The notes: generated by a model not told the origin, from the sequence alone. A stretch of DNA of 34,552 bases from an uncultured Oscillospiraceae bacterium (GCA_900752285.1 CAADUW010000038.1:1-34552), one strand, 5' to 3'; positions 22,309 through 30,232 are shown, counted from the first letter of the stretch. Numbers and translations are program-made.

Positions 22309-22590
22309 TTACCGCTTCATTCCGTCCTCGCCCAGGGCCTTTCGGTAGCCGGTTCCGTACTGTACGCAGCGGGAAACCCGGCTCAGGGTAGCAGAAGAAA
22401 TGTCCGCTTCTCCAATCACCTGCGCATAGGTCTTTCCCTGCAAAAGAAGCCGGGCGGCATAGATCCGCTCGGCCATTTTTTCCACTTCTTTTCGGGTGCA
22501 CAGATCCTCCAGCAGCGCTTCGCAGTCCTCCGGAGAGGAAACGCCTGCAAGGACCTCATACAGGTCCCGGATTTTCTCCTGATTCGTCAT
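22309..22590 (-). CDS. yerC: YerC/YecD-type TrpR-like DNA-binding protein
   Basis: A 93-residue helical regulator of the YerC/YecD family, related to the Trp repressor. Features: [40 protein letters not shown], then the helix-turn-helix [22 protein letters not shown] and a short tail YGTGYRKAL. The ATG at 22590 has GCAGGAGG upstream; the gene begins inside the 3' end of the ABC ATPase gene (35-base overlap), so it is translated from the same message. Known YerC members are uncharacterised. Its place at the end of an amino-acid transporter operon, and the symmetric promoter of that operon, suggest it senses an amino acid and represses the operon; that is inference. Confidence 0.9.
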   Translation of the reverse strand: MTNQEKIRDLYEVLAGVSSPEDCEALLEDLCTRKEVEKMAERIYAARLLLQGKTYAQVIGEADISSATLSRVSRCVQYGTGYRKALGEDGMKR

Positions 22591-23311
22591 GGCAAGCCTC
22601 CTGCAGCTGCCCCGCCGCGTGCAGAAACGCACGGGTGCGGGGAGATTGGGGATGGTCAAAGACCTCCTCCGGGGTGCCGATCTCGACAATTGCCCCGTCT
22701 GCCATATATATTACCACATCCGCCACCTGTTTTGCAAATGCCATTTCGTGGGTCACCACCACCATGGTCCGCTGCCCGTCCTTCAGGCCCCGGATGACCC
22801 GCAGCACCTCTCCCGTCAGCTCCGGATCCAGCGCGCTGGTCGGCTCATCGAAGCACAGCACCTCCGGCCGCAGCGCCAGCGCCCGGGCTATGGCCGTGCG
22901 CTGCTGCTGTCCGCCGGACAGCTGAAAGGGGTAAGCGCCACACTTGTCCCCCAGTCCCACCTGACGGAGCAGCTCCCGGCCCCGGGCCTCAATTTCCGCT
23001 CTGGTTCCCAGCTTCCGCAGCTCCGGCGCCAGCGTTACATTTTGCAGCGCCGTATATTGGGGAAACAGGTGGAAGCTCTGGAACACCAGTCCGAATTTTT
23101 CTCCGCCCCGGCAGGGCACGCCATCCAGCAGGATCTCCCCGCTGTCCGGCGTTTCCAGTCCGTTCATGCACCGCAGCAGGGTAGTCTTTCCGCTTCCGGA
23201 GGAGCCGATGACGGCCGCCACCTGTCCGCTTTCCACCGTGAAGCTGACAGCGTGAAGAATCTCCGCGCCGCCGAAGCTTTTTTTCAGATTTTTGATCTCC
23301 AGTTTCGGCAT
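22556..23311 (-). CDS. Polar amino-acid ABC transporter ATPase
   Basis: A 251-residue ATPase of the GlnQ/HisP type. Walker [10 protein letters not shown] (36-44), Q-loop [18 protein letters not shown], signature [15 protein letters not shown], Walker [21 protein letters not shown]-loop [16 protein letters not shown], and the family end [13 protein letters not shown]. It couples ATP hydrolysis to import through the permease encoded 3 bases upstream. The coding end overlaps the yerC-like start by 35 bases. The protein is of normal length with a slightly longer tail ([11 protein letters not shown]). Confidence 0.94.
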   Translation of the reverse strand: MPKLEIKNLKKSFGGAEILHAVSFTVESGQVAAVIGSSGSGKTTLLRCMNGLETPDSGEILLDGVPCRGGEKFGLVFQSFHLFPQYTALQNVTLAPELRKLGTRAEIEARGRELLRQVGLGDKCGAYPFQLSGGQQQRTAIARALALRPEVLCFDEPTSALDPELTGEVLRVIRGLKDGQRTMVVVTHEMAFAKQVADVVIYMADGAIVEIGTPEEVFDHPQSPRTRAFLHAAGQLQEACHDESGENPGPV

Positions 23312-23314
23312 AAT

Positions 23315-23965
23315 TTATCCCCTGAAATAGTCCAGTTTCTTTTCCAGCTTTCCGAACAGCAGAGTCAGTCCGCCGCTGAACAGCAGGTAGAACGCGCCCG
23401 TGTAGAACATGGGCCAGATCAGCCCGTCGCTCTTGATGAACGCCTGCCCCCGCCACATGATCTCATACACGGAAATGGTCCGGGCAAGGGCCGTATCCTT
23501 TACCAGTGTAATGACCTCTCCCGCCATGGGCGGCAGGATCCGCTTCACCATCTGCAGCAGCACCACCCGAAAGAAAATCTGGCTTCGGGTCAGCCCCAGC
23601 ACCTGCCCGGCTTCGTACTGTCCCCGTGGGATGCTCTCCAGTCCGCCCCGGTAAATTTCCGAAAAATAGCAGGCATAATTCACGGAGAATGCCAGCAGCG
23701 CCGCGTCAAACCGATCCATGGAGGGCAGGCCGAACAGAAGTCCCGGACCAAAAAACACCAGAATCAGCTGAAGCATCAGGGGTGTGCCCCGGATGACCCA
23801 GACGAACAGCTTCACCGGGATCCGAAGAATCCGGAACCGGCTCATGGAGCCAAGGCACACCACCATTCCCAGAGGGACGGAAATCAGCAGCGTCAGGGCA
23901 AACAGCCGAAGGGTCTGCCAGAAACCCCCAAGCAATTCCAGTGTGACCCGAAGAAACAGCTCCAT
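23315..23965 (-). CDS. Polar amino-acid ABC transporter permease
   Basis: A 216-residue inner-membrane permease of the HisM/GlnP type with about five helices. The N-terminal helix is FLRVTLELLGGFWQTLRLFALTLLI, then YFSEIYRGGLESIPRGQYEAGQVLGLTRSQIFFRVVLLQ, which holds the EAA loop, and a C-terminal LLFSGGLTLLFGKLEKK. Spacing to both neighbours is only one or a few bases, so it is cotranscribed. It forms the homodimeric channel of the importer. Confidence 0.93.
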   Translation of the reverse strand: MELFLRVTLELLGGFWQTLRLFALTLLISVPLGMVVCLGSMSRFRILRIPVKLFVWVIRGTPLMLQLILVFFGPGLLFGLPSMDRFDAALLAFSVNYACYFSEIYRGGLESIPRGQYEAGQVLGLTRSQIFFRVVLLQMVKRILPPMAGEVITLVKDTALARTISVYEIMWRGQAFIKSDGLIWPMFYTGAFYLLFSGGLTLLFGKLEKKLDYFRG

Positions 23966-23966
23966 C

Positions 23967-24743
23967 TTACTTCACCAGTGTCAGGGAGTACTTTTCCGCC
24001 AGTGCGTCCAGCGTGCCGTCGGCCAGCATTTCCGTCAGCAGCTCATTGAACTTCGTGCAAAGATCCGAGTTTTTCCGGAAGCCGACGCCGTACTCCTCGC
24101 CCGTTAGCTCCATTGCGGTACCGAGGGAGGCATAGCTGGTGCCCTCTCCCGTCATGGCGTTTGCCATGGTAATGTCAATGACGCAGGCATCGGCAGTTCC
24201 CGCCTTCACTTCCATCAGAGCGCCCGCCTGATCACCGGTCTGCACATAGTCCGTAATGCCGATGTCCTCCAGCGCCTGGGCCCCGGCGGAGGATTTTTCC
24301 GCCGCGAACCGCAGGCCCTTCAGGCTTTCGCTGTCGGGATAGTCCCCGATCCTGGCAGCGTCCATCACCACGACCTGTGCGTTCTTCACATAGGGATCGG
24401 AGCAGGCGGTATTTTTCAGGACTTCCTCCGTAATGGTCATGCCGTTCCAGATGCAGTCAATGTTCTTTGCGTTCAGTTCCATAAACTTGCTGTCCCAGTC
24501 GGCCAGTTCAAAGAACTCCACCTGCACACCCAGTTTTTCCCCGATCAGGCGGCCGAACTCCGCGTCAAAGCCCGTCCATTCGCCGTTTTCATCCCGGTAG
24601 TCCATGGGTGCGTAGTCCGTAATGCCGACAATCAGCGTTCCCTTTTCCTGCACATAGGCAAGGTCCGACTTTGCTTCCGTCTGCTTTCCACAGCCTGCCA
24701 GCAGCAGAACAGCTGCCAGAACCGCCAGAACCGTCTTTTTCAT
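23967..24743 (-). CDS. Amino-acid-binding lipoprotein of ABC transporter
   Basis: A 258-residue family 3 solute-binding protein. A lipoprotein signal (MKKTVLAVLAAVLLLAGC, Cys18 after the LAGC lipobox) is followed by GTLIVGITDYAPMDYRDENGEWTGFDAEFGR, the ligand-binding DWDSKFMELNAKNIDCIWNGMTITEE, and late EYGVGFRKNSDL. Ligand class: a polar or acidic amino acid is likely but cannot be fixed. First gene of the operon, with a promoter and symmetric palindrome about 100 bases upstream. Confidence 0.92.
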   Translation of the reverse strand: MKKTVLAVLAAVLLLAGCGKQTEAKSDLAYVQEKGTLIVGITDYAPMDYRDENGEWTGFDAEFGRLIGEKLGVQVEFFELADWDSKFMELNAKNIDCIWNGMTITEEVLKNTACSDPYVKNAQVVVMDAARIGDYPDSESLKGLRFAAEKSSAGAQALEDIGITDYVQTGDQAGALMEVKAGTADACVIDITMANAMTGEGTSYASLGTAMELTGEEYGVGFRKNSDLCTKFNELLTEMLADGTLDALAEKYSLTLVK

Positions 24744-25055
24744 TGCAATACCTCCCGGTTTTCCTCTATCCGCATCGTTTTCTGTTCTTCATCCTCCGCC
24801 CGGCGGAATTGCCTCCGGTGTCCTCGGATGCCGATGGCTGTATTATACTTTATCACGCTAAAGTTGTAAAGTATAATTTCCTGAAAAATACGGATTTGGA
24901 GATTCTCACAAATCCGCAAGTATTTTCCGCGGCTCCGTCGGGCAGTTCCGCACATCCGGCATTTGCGTCCAACGGTCCGAAATGGCAGGTCAGCCACAGC
25001 GCCGTATGTTGGAACCGTGGTCTGACATGCTTTTGGGCGGAAGAAAGGCTTTTCG
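24744..25055. other. Promoter region of the amino-acid ABC operon
   Basis: A 312-base gap with no gene. The 24842-24877 palindrome and promoter (annotated separately) are the main content. From the promoter to the SBP start there is a GC-rich leader of about 90 bases with no clear leader peptide. Confidence 0.6.
24842..24877. promoter_or_regulatory. Symmetric promoter-operator of the amino-acid ABC operon
   Basis: On the minus strand TTTACA (24865-24870), a 17-base spacer and TATAAT (24842-24847). The whole promoter is enclosed in a perfect 11-bp inverted repeat: ATTATACTTTA (24842-24852) and TAAAGTATAAT (24867-24877). An extra inner half-site TAAAGT (24859-24864) gives ACTTTA in direct and inverted repeats. 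By symmetry a promoter TTTATC-17-TATAAT also reads on the plus strand. A repressor site is likely; the YerC-like protein is a candidate. Confidence 0.65.
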
Positions 25056-25886
25056 TTACGGGCACTCGGGAATTTGCCAGTGCGCAGTCTGGCTGTTTTC
25101 TCCTTCCGCCTTCCGGAAGCCCATGGCTGCATACAGACGAACCGCCGGGAGATTGTCCGTCTCCACCAGCAGCATCATGCCCCGGTCGCCGTTTTCCTCC
25201 AGCGCCCGTTTCAGGAGCTTTTTCCCGTAGCCCATGCGCCGGTACGGTTCCAGCACCAGCAGATCATACGGTTCATTGGGCGTATAACAATATGTCACAT
25301 CCAGATACCCCACCACCTGCCCATCCCGGACAGCCAGGAAAGTCCGGAAGCGGTCCGGCGCCTGCATCACCTTCTCCGCCGTCCAGTACAGATCCCGGCT
25401 GTGGATGGCAGCATATTGCCCGGCAAAGCGTCCGTCCCAGGAAACGACTCCCTTCGTATCCATATCCGGTGCCGTACCGGAAAACACCATTTTCTGCTGC
25501 TCCGGGTCAAAGAACGCACCCGCTTCCCGCAGCTGCGCCCGCAGCAGGTCATTTTGGGGAGAAAAGACGAAATCCGCTCCCCAGCCGGGGAACGTCTGTC
25601 TCAGATAATCCATTGCCTCCCGGTACCCTTCCCGCTCCCGGCAGAGCCCCGCCAGCATTTCCAGATACCGCTCCTGCCGGAGGGCAAGGACAGAAAATAA
25701 TCCGGTCATTTTTCCGTTCCGGTACACGGCAAAGCAGCAGTGGTTTTCCGGTCTTGTAATGGGCAGAAGCAGATTCCGCCGAAGCTGTTCCGGCGTTTTC
25801 AGCATGGGGTCGGCGTAGCGGGGATCCTTCTGAAAGTCACGCACAAAATCCCGGCAGCTTTCGTAGGATGTAATTTTCCGAATCAT
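25056..25886 (-). CDS. GNAT-family acetyltransferase, two-lobed
   Basis: A 276-residue protein with a C-terminal GNAT domain: RTFLAVRDGQVVGYLDVTY, LLVLEPYRRMGYGKKLLKRAL (acetyl-CoA-binding R/Q-x-x-G-x-G/A type, here RRMGYGK) and LVETDNLPAVRLYAAMGFRK. The N-terminal half (residues 1-130) has a weaker GNAT-like pattern (CCFAVYRNGKMTGLFSVL ... YREAMDYLRQTF), so it may be a tandem-domain acetyltransferase. The start ATG 25886 has AGAGGAGA upstream. The acceptor substrate is unknown. It lies in its own transcription unit between the amino-acid transporter and a HAD gene, with about 95 bases between. Confidence 0.85.
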   Translation of the reverse strand: MIRKITSYESCRDFVRDFQKDPRYADPMLKTPEQLRRNLLLPITRPENHCCFAVYRNGKMTGLFSVLALRQERYLEMLAGLCREREGYREAMDYLRQTFPGWGADFVFSPQNDLLRAQLREAGAFFDPEQQKMVFSGTAPDMDTKGVVSWDGRFAGQYAAIHSRDLYWTAEKVMQAPDRFRTFLAVRDGQVVGYLDVTYCYTPNEPYDLLVLEPYRRMGYGKKLLKRALEENGDRGMMLLVETDNLPAVRLYAAMGFRKAEGENSQTAHWQIPECP

Positions 25887-25916
25887 AGTATCTCCTCTGA
25901 GTATATTGGAAGGCAT

Positions 25917-25981
25917 CCGAAAAGCAGGGGCCGCTCCCTGTCAACTGTCCACGAGCAGCTGTCAACTGACGCTGACGTCCG
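25917..25981. repeat. Short direct repeat CTGTCAACTG x2
   Basis: CTGTCAACTG occurs at about 25937 and again at about 25960 in the gap between the GNAT and HAD genes. A small intergenic duplication; its meaning is unclear. Confidence 0.5.
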
Positions 25982-26659
25982 TTACAGAATCGGGATCACA
26001 TCCAGCAGGGTGTCGGCCCGGGCGAACAGGCGGGGTCTGGTCTCCTCGTCCGGCTGATCCTGATCGGGAACCATGATGGGCATGCAGCCCGCCCGCCAGG
26101 CAGACAGAATTCCGGCGGGAGAATCCTCCAGCGCAATGCAGTTTTCCGCCGGGACTCCCAGCTGGGCAGCGCCGTAAAGATAGATTTCCGGTTCCGGCTT
26201 GCAGGTGGGCACATCGCTGCCCTGCACGACCCGGGCAAACCGGTGATACAGATTCAGCCGCTCCAGATTGCTTTTTGCCCGCTCCATGGATGCGGAGGTC
26301 GTTATGGCGGCGGGGATTCCCCGGGCATCCAGCGCGTCCAGCAGTTCATAAATTCCGGGCTTGGGATCCACCCCATGCTCGGCAACATAGGGATCCATCA
26401 GTTCGATCCGCCGGGTGCGAATGGCCTCATAGGAGGTTCCGGGGCCAAAGTAGCTTTCCATTTTTGCCTTTGCCGTATCCCGGTTCAGGCTGCGCATGCC
26501 AAGAGCCTGCTCCCGGGTCATGGGATAGCCCAGCTGATTGGCAGCCATCTGCCAGAAAATGGTATACAGCCGTTCCGTATCCACAATCACTCCGTCCATA
26601 TCAAACAGGACGCCCAGAACAGGCTTCTTCCACTCGGGGTGCAGCATTTCCAGTGCCAT
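25982..26659 (-). CDS. HAD-superfamily phosphatase (beta-phosphoglucomutase-like)
   Basis: A 225-residue HAD hydrolase of subfamily IA. Motif I VLFDMDGVIVDTE (nucleophile D20, acid/base D22), cap domain about 30-90, motif II ITTSASMERA, motif III lysine in CKPEPEIYLYGA, and motif IV ALEDSPAGI. The order fits beta-phosphoglucomutase- or phosphoglycolate-phosphatase-like enzymes acting on a small sugar phosphate. The ATG at 26659 is preceded by AAAGGA; longer upstream readings enter the FeoB-associated gene. It directly follows the small Cys-rich gene and may share its transcript. Confidence 0.9.
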   Translation of the reverse strand: MALEMLHPEWKKPVLGVLFDMDGVIVDTERLYTIFWQMAANQLGYPMTREQALGMRSLNRDTAKAKMESYFGPGTSYEAIRTRRIELMDPYVAEHGVDPKPGIYELLDALDARGIPAAITTSASMERAKSNLERLNLYHRFARVVQGSDVPTCKPEPEIYLYGAAQLGVPAENCIALEDSPAGILSAWRAGCMPIMVPDQDQPDEETRPRLFARADTLLDVIPIL

Positions 26660-26663
26660 ATTT

Positions 26664-26810
26664 CTATTTCCTTTCTCCATGCTGTGTGTGGGTATATTTG
26701 CACCGTCCGCAGTTCTCGCAGCTGCCGCAGCAGCTCTTCCGGCGGCGGAGCAGAACAAAAAGGGACCATCCGGCGACCAGTGCCAGCAGCAGATAATCCG
26801 CCCCGCTCAC
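26664..26810 (-). CDS. FeoB-associated Cys-rich membrane protein
   Basis: A 48-residue protein starting at a GTG that overlaps the feoB stop (GTGA), so it is translationally coupled. It has one membrane helix (YLLLALVAGWSLFVLL), then an arginine patch RRRK and a CCGSCENCGRC cluster with five cysteines, the pattern of the FeoB-associated Cys-rich family. Such proteins accompany FeoB in Clostridia; the Cys cluster may handle Fe(II) at the inner face of the membrane. The tail ends KYTHTQHGERK with two histidines. Easily missed because it uses a GTG start and is very short. Confidence 0.85.
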   Translation of the reverse strand: MSGADYLLLALVAGWSLFVLLRRRKSCCGSCENCGRCKYTHTQHGERK

Positions 26811-28810
26811 AGCAGCACCACCGCGGCCTGATACACCGCAAAGGCCGCCATCCAGGCAATGACACACTGACCGGTCACCACGGCTACGGTTTTCCACCCG
26901 GAACCCAGCTCCCGCTTCATGGTAGCGACGGCAGCGACACAGGGGGTATACAGCAGGCAGAAGGTCAGGAAGCTTGCGGCGGAAGCCGGGGTAAACAGCA
27001 GGTGCAGCGCGGTGCGCAGCTGATCGGTGCTGACCCCAAGAATTACGCCGAAGGTGCTGACCACCGCCTCCTTGGCGGTAAAACCGGAAACCAGTGCCGT
27101 CCCCATTCTCCAGTCGCCGAAGCCCAGCGGCGCAAAAACCGGAGAAGCCAGACGTCCCAGCGCCGCCAGAATGCTTGTACGGCTGTCCGATACTACATTC
27201 AGCCGGGTATCAAAGGTCTGTAAAAACCAGATAATGACCGTCGCCGCAAAAATCACCGTAAACGCCCGGGTCAGGAAATCCTCCGCCTTTTCCCACATGA
27301 GCAGCAGCACACTTTTGGGAGACGGGAGCCGGTAATTGGGCAGCTCCATCACAAACGGCACGGGATTTCCCCGGAACAGGGTGCTTTTCAGAACCAGCGC
27401 CGCCAGAATACCCACCAGAATTCCGCCAAAATACAGCAGGATCATCACGGGCAGCTCATGTCCCGGGAAAAAGGCAGCGGAGAACAGGGTATAAATCGGG
27501 ATTTTCGCCGAACAGCTCATAAAAGGAGTCAGGAGAATGGTCATCTGCCGGTCCCGGTTGCTGGACAGGGTTCTGGTCGACATGATGGCCGGCACCGAGC
27601 AGCCGAAGCCAATGAGCATGGGTACAAAGCTTCTGCCGGACAGACCGATTTTCCGCAAAAGCTTATCCATGACGAAAGCGACCCGTGCCATATACCCCGA
27701 GTCCTCCAGAATGGACAGGAAAAAGAACAGGGTCACCACAATGGGCAAAAAGCTCAACACGCTGCCCACACCGGCAAATACGCCGTCAATGATCAGGCTG
27801 TGCACCACGGGATTGATTCCATAGGCGGTCAGTCCCCGATCCGCCAGCGCAGTCAGCCCGTCTACAGCGTAAGCCATCAGATCCGAAAGGAACGCTCCGA
27901 TCACATTGAAGGTCAGGAAAAATACCAGACACATAATGGCAATGAAAAGCGGGATCGCAAAAAAGCGGTGGGTGAGCACCCTGTCGATGGCCACGCTTCT
28001 GCGGTGCTCCCGGCTTTCCCGGGCTTTTGTCACACAGGACGCGCAGACCTTTTCAATGAAGTTATAGCGCATGTCCGCCAGCGCGGCATTTCGGTCCAGC
28101 CCGGAATCATACTCCATTTCCGCCACGGCATGCTCAATCAGTTCCTTCTCGTTCCGGCTCAGCTCCAGCTGATCACAAAAGTCCTTTTCTCCCTCGATCA
28201 GCTTGGTGGCACAGAAGCGGCGGGAGATCCCCACCCGCTGGGCATGGTCCTCGATGATGTGGCAAACGGCGTGAATGCACCGGTGCACAGGGCCCTCCGG
28301 ACAGAAATCCTGCACTTTGGGTGCCTCCCGCTTCTGAGCGGTGGTCAGGAGGGTATCCACCAGTTCCGAAATACCCTCGTTTTTGGCGGCACTGATGGGC
28401 ACCACGGGCACCCCCAGCTCCTCGGACATTTTCTGAACGTCCACGCTGCCGCCATTGCCCCGCAGCTCGTCCATCATGTTCAGGGCAATCACCATGGGCA
28501 CCTGCAAGCTCATAAGCTGCAGGGTCAGGTACAGGTTCCGCTCCATATTGGTGGCATCTACAATATTCAGGATCCCGTCTGGCTTGGACTTCAGAATAAA
28601 GTCCCGGGTTACGATCTCCTCCTGGGTATAGGGCCGAATGGAATAGATGCCGGGCAGGTCCACCACCTGATGGCTGGTACCCTTGATCACGCCTGCCTTT
28701 TGATCCACGGTAACGCCGGGGAAATTGCCCACATGCTGATTGGAGCCAGTCAGCGCATTAAAAAGCGTGGTTTTTCCGCAGTTCTGGTTCCCTGCTAGCG
28801 CAAATATCAT
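26807..28810 (-). CDS. feoB: Ferrous iron transporter FeoB
   Basis: A 667-residue Fe(II) importer. N-terminal GTPase: G1 GNQNCGKTT (7-15), G2 near T34, G3 DLPG (51-54) in DLPGIYSIRPYTQEE, G4 NMMD (111-114; the usual Lys is replaced as in many FeoBs), and G5 ISAAKNEG (about 138-145). A helical spacer domain follows, then the C-terminal membrane domain with two Gate motifs (SGRSFVPMLIGFGCSVPAIMSTRTL and SGFTAKEAVVSTFG). The ATG overlaps the feoA stop (ATGA). Length and order are normal. It imports Fe2+ under anoxic conditions. Confidence 0.96.
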   Translation of the reverse strand: MIFALAGNQNCGKTTLFNALTGSNQHVGNFPGVTVDQKAGVIKGTSHQVVDLPGIYSIRPYTQEEIVTRDFILKSKPDGILNIVDATNMERNLYLTLQLMSLQVPMVIALNMMDELRGNGGSVDVQKMSEELGVPVVPISAAKNEGISELVDTLLTTAQKREAPKVQDFCPEGPVHRCIHAVCHIIEDHAQRVGISRRFCATKLIEGEKDFCDQLELSRNEKELIEHAVAEMEYDSGLDRNAALADMRYNFIEKVCASCVTKARESREHRRSVAIDRVLTHRFFAIPLFIAIMCLVFFLTFNVIGAFLSDLMAYAVDGLTALADRGLTAYGINPVVHSLIIDGVFAGVGSVLSFLPIVVTLFFFLSILEDSGYMARVAFVMDKLLRKIGLSGRSFVPMLIGFGCSVPAIMSTRTLSSNRDRQMTILLTPFMSCSAKIPIYTLFSAAFFPGHELPVMILLYFGGILVGILAALVLKSTLFRGNPVPFVMELPNYRLPSPKSVLLLMWEKAEDFLTRAFTVIFAATVIIWFLQTFDTRLNVVSDSRTSILAALGRLASPVFAPLGFGDWRMGTALVSGFTAKEAVVSTFGVILGVSTDQLRTALHLLFTPASAASFLTFCLLYTPCVAAVATMKRELGSGWKTVAVVTGQCVIAWMAAFAVYQAAVVLL

Positions 28811-29037
28811 TTGTTTTCCTCCCCCAGGTCAATTTTCCGGGCATCCTCCCGACGGATCGTCAGCTCATATCCCCGCAGCTGGATCTGAATAGGGTCCCCC
28901 ATGGGTGCAACCTTTTGCAGAAGAACCCGAGTTCCGGGAATCAGGCCCATATCCAGAAACCGAAGCCGCAGAGGGCCTTCCCCGCCCACCCGGCTGATTA
29001 CCCCGGACTGTCCGGGTTTCAAATCATCAATCGTCAT
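28807..29037 (-). CDS. feoA: Ferrous iron transport protein FeoA
   Basis: A 76-residue SH3-like protein: MTIDDLKPGQSGVISRVGG, LRLRFLDMGLIPGTRV, and PIQIQLRGYELTIRREDARKI. It docks on FeoB to support Fe2+ uptake. The ATG at 29037 has GGGAGGCG upstream; longer readings to 29172 pass through the promoter and have no FeoA homology. First gene of feoA-feoB-Cys-rich. Confidence 0.95.
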   Translation of the reverse strand: MTIDDLKPGQSGVISRVGGEGPLRLRFLDMGLIPGTRVLLQKVAPMGDPIQIQLRGYELTIRREDARKIDLGEENK

Positions 29038-29059
29038 TTTTCGCGCCTCCCTTTCGGCT

Positions 29060-29088
29060 ATTATAGCGAAACGCATCCCGGTTTGCAA
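29060..29088 (-). promoter_or_regulatory. Predicted feo promoter
   Basis: On the minus strand TTGCAA (29083-29088), a 17-base spacer and a perfect TATAAT (29060-29065), giving a leader of about 20 bases. No Fur- or DtxR-like palindrome was obvious by eye. Confidence 0.75.
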
Positions 29089-29168
29089 GACGGCAGCGCA
29101 ATCCCGCACGGTGAAAATTTTCGCTTGAAAAACGGGATTTTGGCGGTACAGCGCATCGAACAGCGCAG

Positions 29169-29232
29169 TCATTCCTAGCCAGTCCCCGATTACGGGTCAT
29201 TCCGGGGAGCGCAAACCGGCGTGGGAATCTCC
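29169..29232 (+). repeat. Dispersed repeat copy (ATTCC-AGCCAGT...GGAATCTCC)
   Basis: Contains GTCATTCCTAGCCAGTCCCC and ends GGCGTGGGAATCTCC. The left half matches 20063-20090; the ends match, in reverse orientation, 20237-20281. A third family member in the window, always intergenic. Confidence 0.65.
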
Positions 29233-29256
29233 TGGATAGGCGAAAAATCTTCCGAT

Positions 29257-29329
29257 TTAAGGCAGCACCGCACAATTGCGTCTGCGAGTCTCCGCCGTCT
29301 TTTTGCCGAATTGCGCGGTGCTGCCTTAA
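29257..29329. repeat. MITE-like inverted repeat
   Basis: A 21-base arm (29257-29277, beginning TTAAGGCAGCACCGC) pairs with 29309-29329 with one mismatch around a 31-base loop. No ORF inside. A degenerate partial copy beginning CTTTAGGTAGCACCGCGCAA lies at about 34446-34490, so the unit is dispersed and probably transposed at some time. Confidence 0.75.
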
Positions 29330-29439
29330 GAACAGAAATGTTTGAAAGTCAGGGGGATTCCCACGGCACTGCGCCCGCTTTCCGTTACAGAGCGCAACCG
29401 GCGAAGCCGGCTCTTAGCGCGGAGTAGTCTGCGGACTGC

Positions 29440-29688
29440 GTGTGGTGCGAGCCGGCGGACGACGATGCCTATCAGCAGGCGACCCATTGGCGAGTGTGCG
29501 TAAGACAGTATTGCGCCGAAATTGTCAAAGCGGGAAACCGCATGAAGCCGATCGTGCAGTCGCTGGCGAAGCGAAACGGCGTGACCGAAAAGCTGAAAGC
29601 CGAAAACCAAATGGAATGGGTGCGGCAGATAAACGCTTGCAAGGCACAGACAGGAGTTATAGTGAAATTTGAGCTGATTTATGATTGA
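29440..29688 (+). pseudogene. Remnant of TnpV-type transposon-encoded protein
   Basis: The 3' part of this frame, from residue 35 (MKPIVQSLAKRNGVTEKLKAEN and so on through QMEWVRQINACK to FELIYD), resembles the C-terminus of TnpV proteins of clostridial mobilizable and conjugative transposons (the QGVTEKLKAENQMxWV pattern and final ELIY). Complete TnpV proteins are about 120 residues with an N-terminal part that is missing here; the upstream 34 codons do not resemble it. I therefore read it as a truncated leftover of a mobile element. It lies directly upstream of an AT-rich acetyltransferase gene. Confidence 0.6.
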
Positions 29689-29696
29689 TACCGAAA

Positions 29697-29722
29697 CCGC
29701 CCGGACGAAAATGTTCGGGCGG
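29697..29722 (+). terminator. Hairpin after TnpV remnant
   Basis: CCGCCCGGAC (29697-29706) pairs with GTTCGGGCGG (29713-29722), one G-U pair, 6-base loop. The T-run is absent; probably the relic of the terminator of the mobile-element gene. Confidence 0.55.
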
Positions 29723-29756
29723 GCTTACCCTAACGGTAGATTTCTTCATAATTTTC

Positions 29757-29765
29757 TGGTATAAT
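29757..29765 (+). promoter_or_regulatory. Extended -10 promoter of the AT-rich acetyltransferase
   Basis: TGGTATAAT is an extended -10 with a perfect hexamer, about 48 bases before the start codon. No convincing -35 lies 17 bases upstream, which extended -10 promoters tolerate. Confidence 0.6.
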
Positions 29766-29812
29766 TTATTAAAAAAGTACTAGACAAATTTGAATCTGCG
29801 GAGGTGATAGTA

Positions 29813-30232
29813 GTGCTATTTAAGCCCTCGAAATCTATGAAAGTAACCGTTCTGCCTGAGCAGGAAAAGCAATTATCATCTAAAGAAAACATAGCGTCAG
29901 CATGCTTAAAAGAAAATGTGCTGGCATATGATATTTATTTACAAGATTTACTGATTGGTTTTGTGATGGTGCGGAAGTTTGATGAAGGCTCCTATTTTCT
30001 TTGGAATTATGCGATAGACCGTAAATATCAAAATCAGAATTATGGGACGGCTGCTCTAAGAGCGTTTATTCGTTTTATGAAAGATACCTATAATATGTTG
30101 GAGATGACAACGACCTATATTTACGGCAACGAACACGCAAAGCACATCTATGAAAAAATCGGATTTGTAGAAACAGATATTGTTGATGAGGTTGACTGCC
30201 ATGAAGTAAATATGGTTTATGGCTGCAGATAA
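29813..30232 (+). CDS. AT-rich GNAT-family acetyltransferase, probably acquired
   Basis: A 139-residue GNAT protein: VLAYDIYLQDLLIGFVMVRKF, YFLWNYAIDRKYQNQNYGTAALRAF (acetyl-CoA site, QNQNYGTAA in place of Q/RxxGxG/A) and TYIYGNEHAKHIYEKIGFVE. I start it at the GTG 29813 because GGAGG ends 8 bases before it; a GTG at 29804 overlaps the ribosome site. Its codons are far more AT-rich than all neighbours, and it sits between a TnpV remnant and a cluster of hairpins, so lateral transfer is likely. The acceptor is unknown; small amine, antibiotic or protein acetylation are all possible. Confidence 0.85.
   Translation: MLFKPSKSMKVTVLPEQEKQLSSKENIASACLKENVLAYDIYLQDLLIGFVMVRKFDEGSYFLWNYAIDRKYQNQNYGTAALRAFIRFMKDTYNMLEMTTTYIYGNEHAKHIYEKIGFVETDIVDEVDCHEVNMVYGCR

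Larger units (their letters stand above)
29038..29812. other. Repeat-rich intergenic mosaic right of feoA
   Basis: A 775-base stretch without an intact gene. In order it holds the feo promoter, a dispersed repeat (29169-29232), a MITE-like hairpin (29257-29329), a short CCGGCGAAGCCGG stem near 29400, a TnpV remnant (to 29688), a terminator-like hairpin, and the promoter of the next acetyltransferase gene. It looks like an insertion hot spot. Confidence 0.7.

Noticed and set aside
24849..24877. Plus-strand promoter TTTATC-17-TATAAT
   Set aside because: It arises from the symmetry of the palindrome and would only transcribe antisense into the GNAT gene. The minus-strand promoter has the better -35 and a gene to serve.
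29221..29427. 68-codon open frame over the MITE-like repeat
   Set aside because: It covers the inverted repeat and has no ribosome site or domain.
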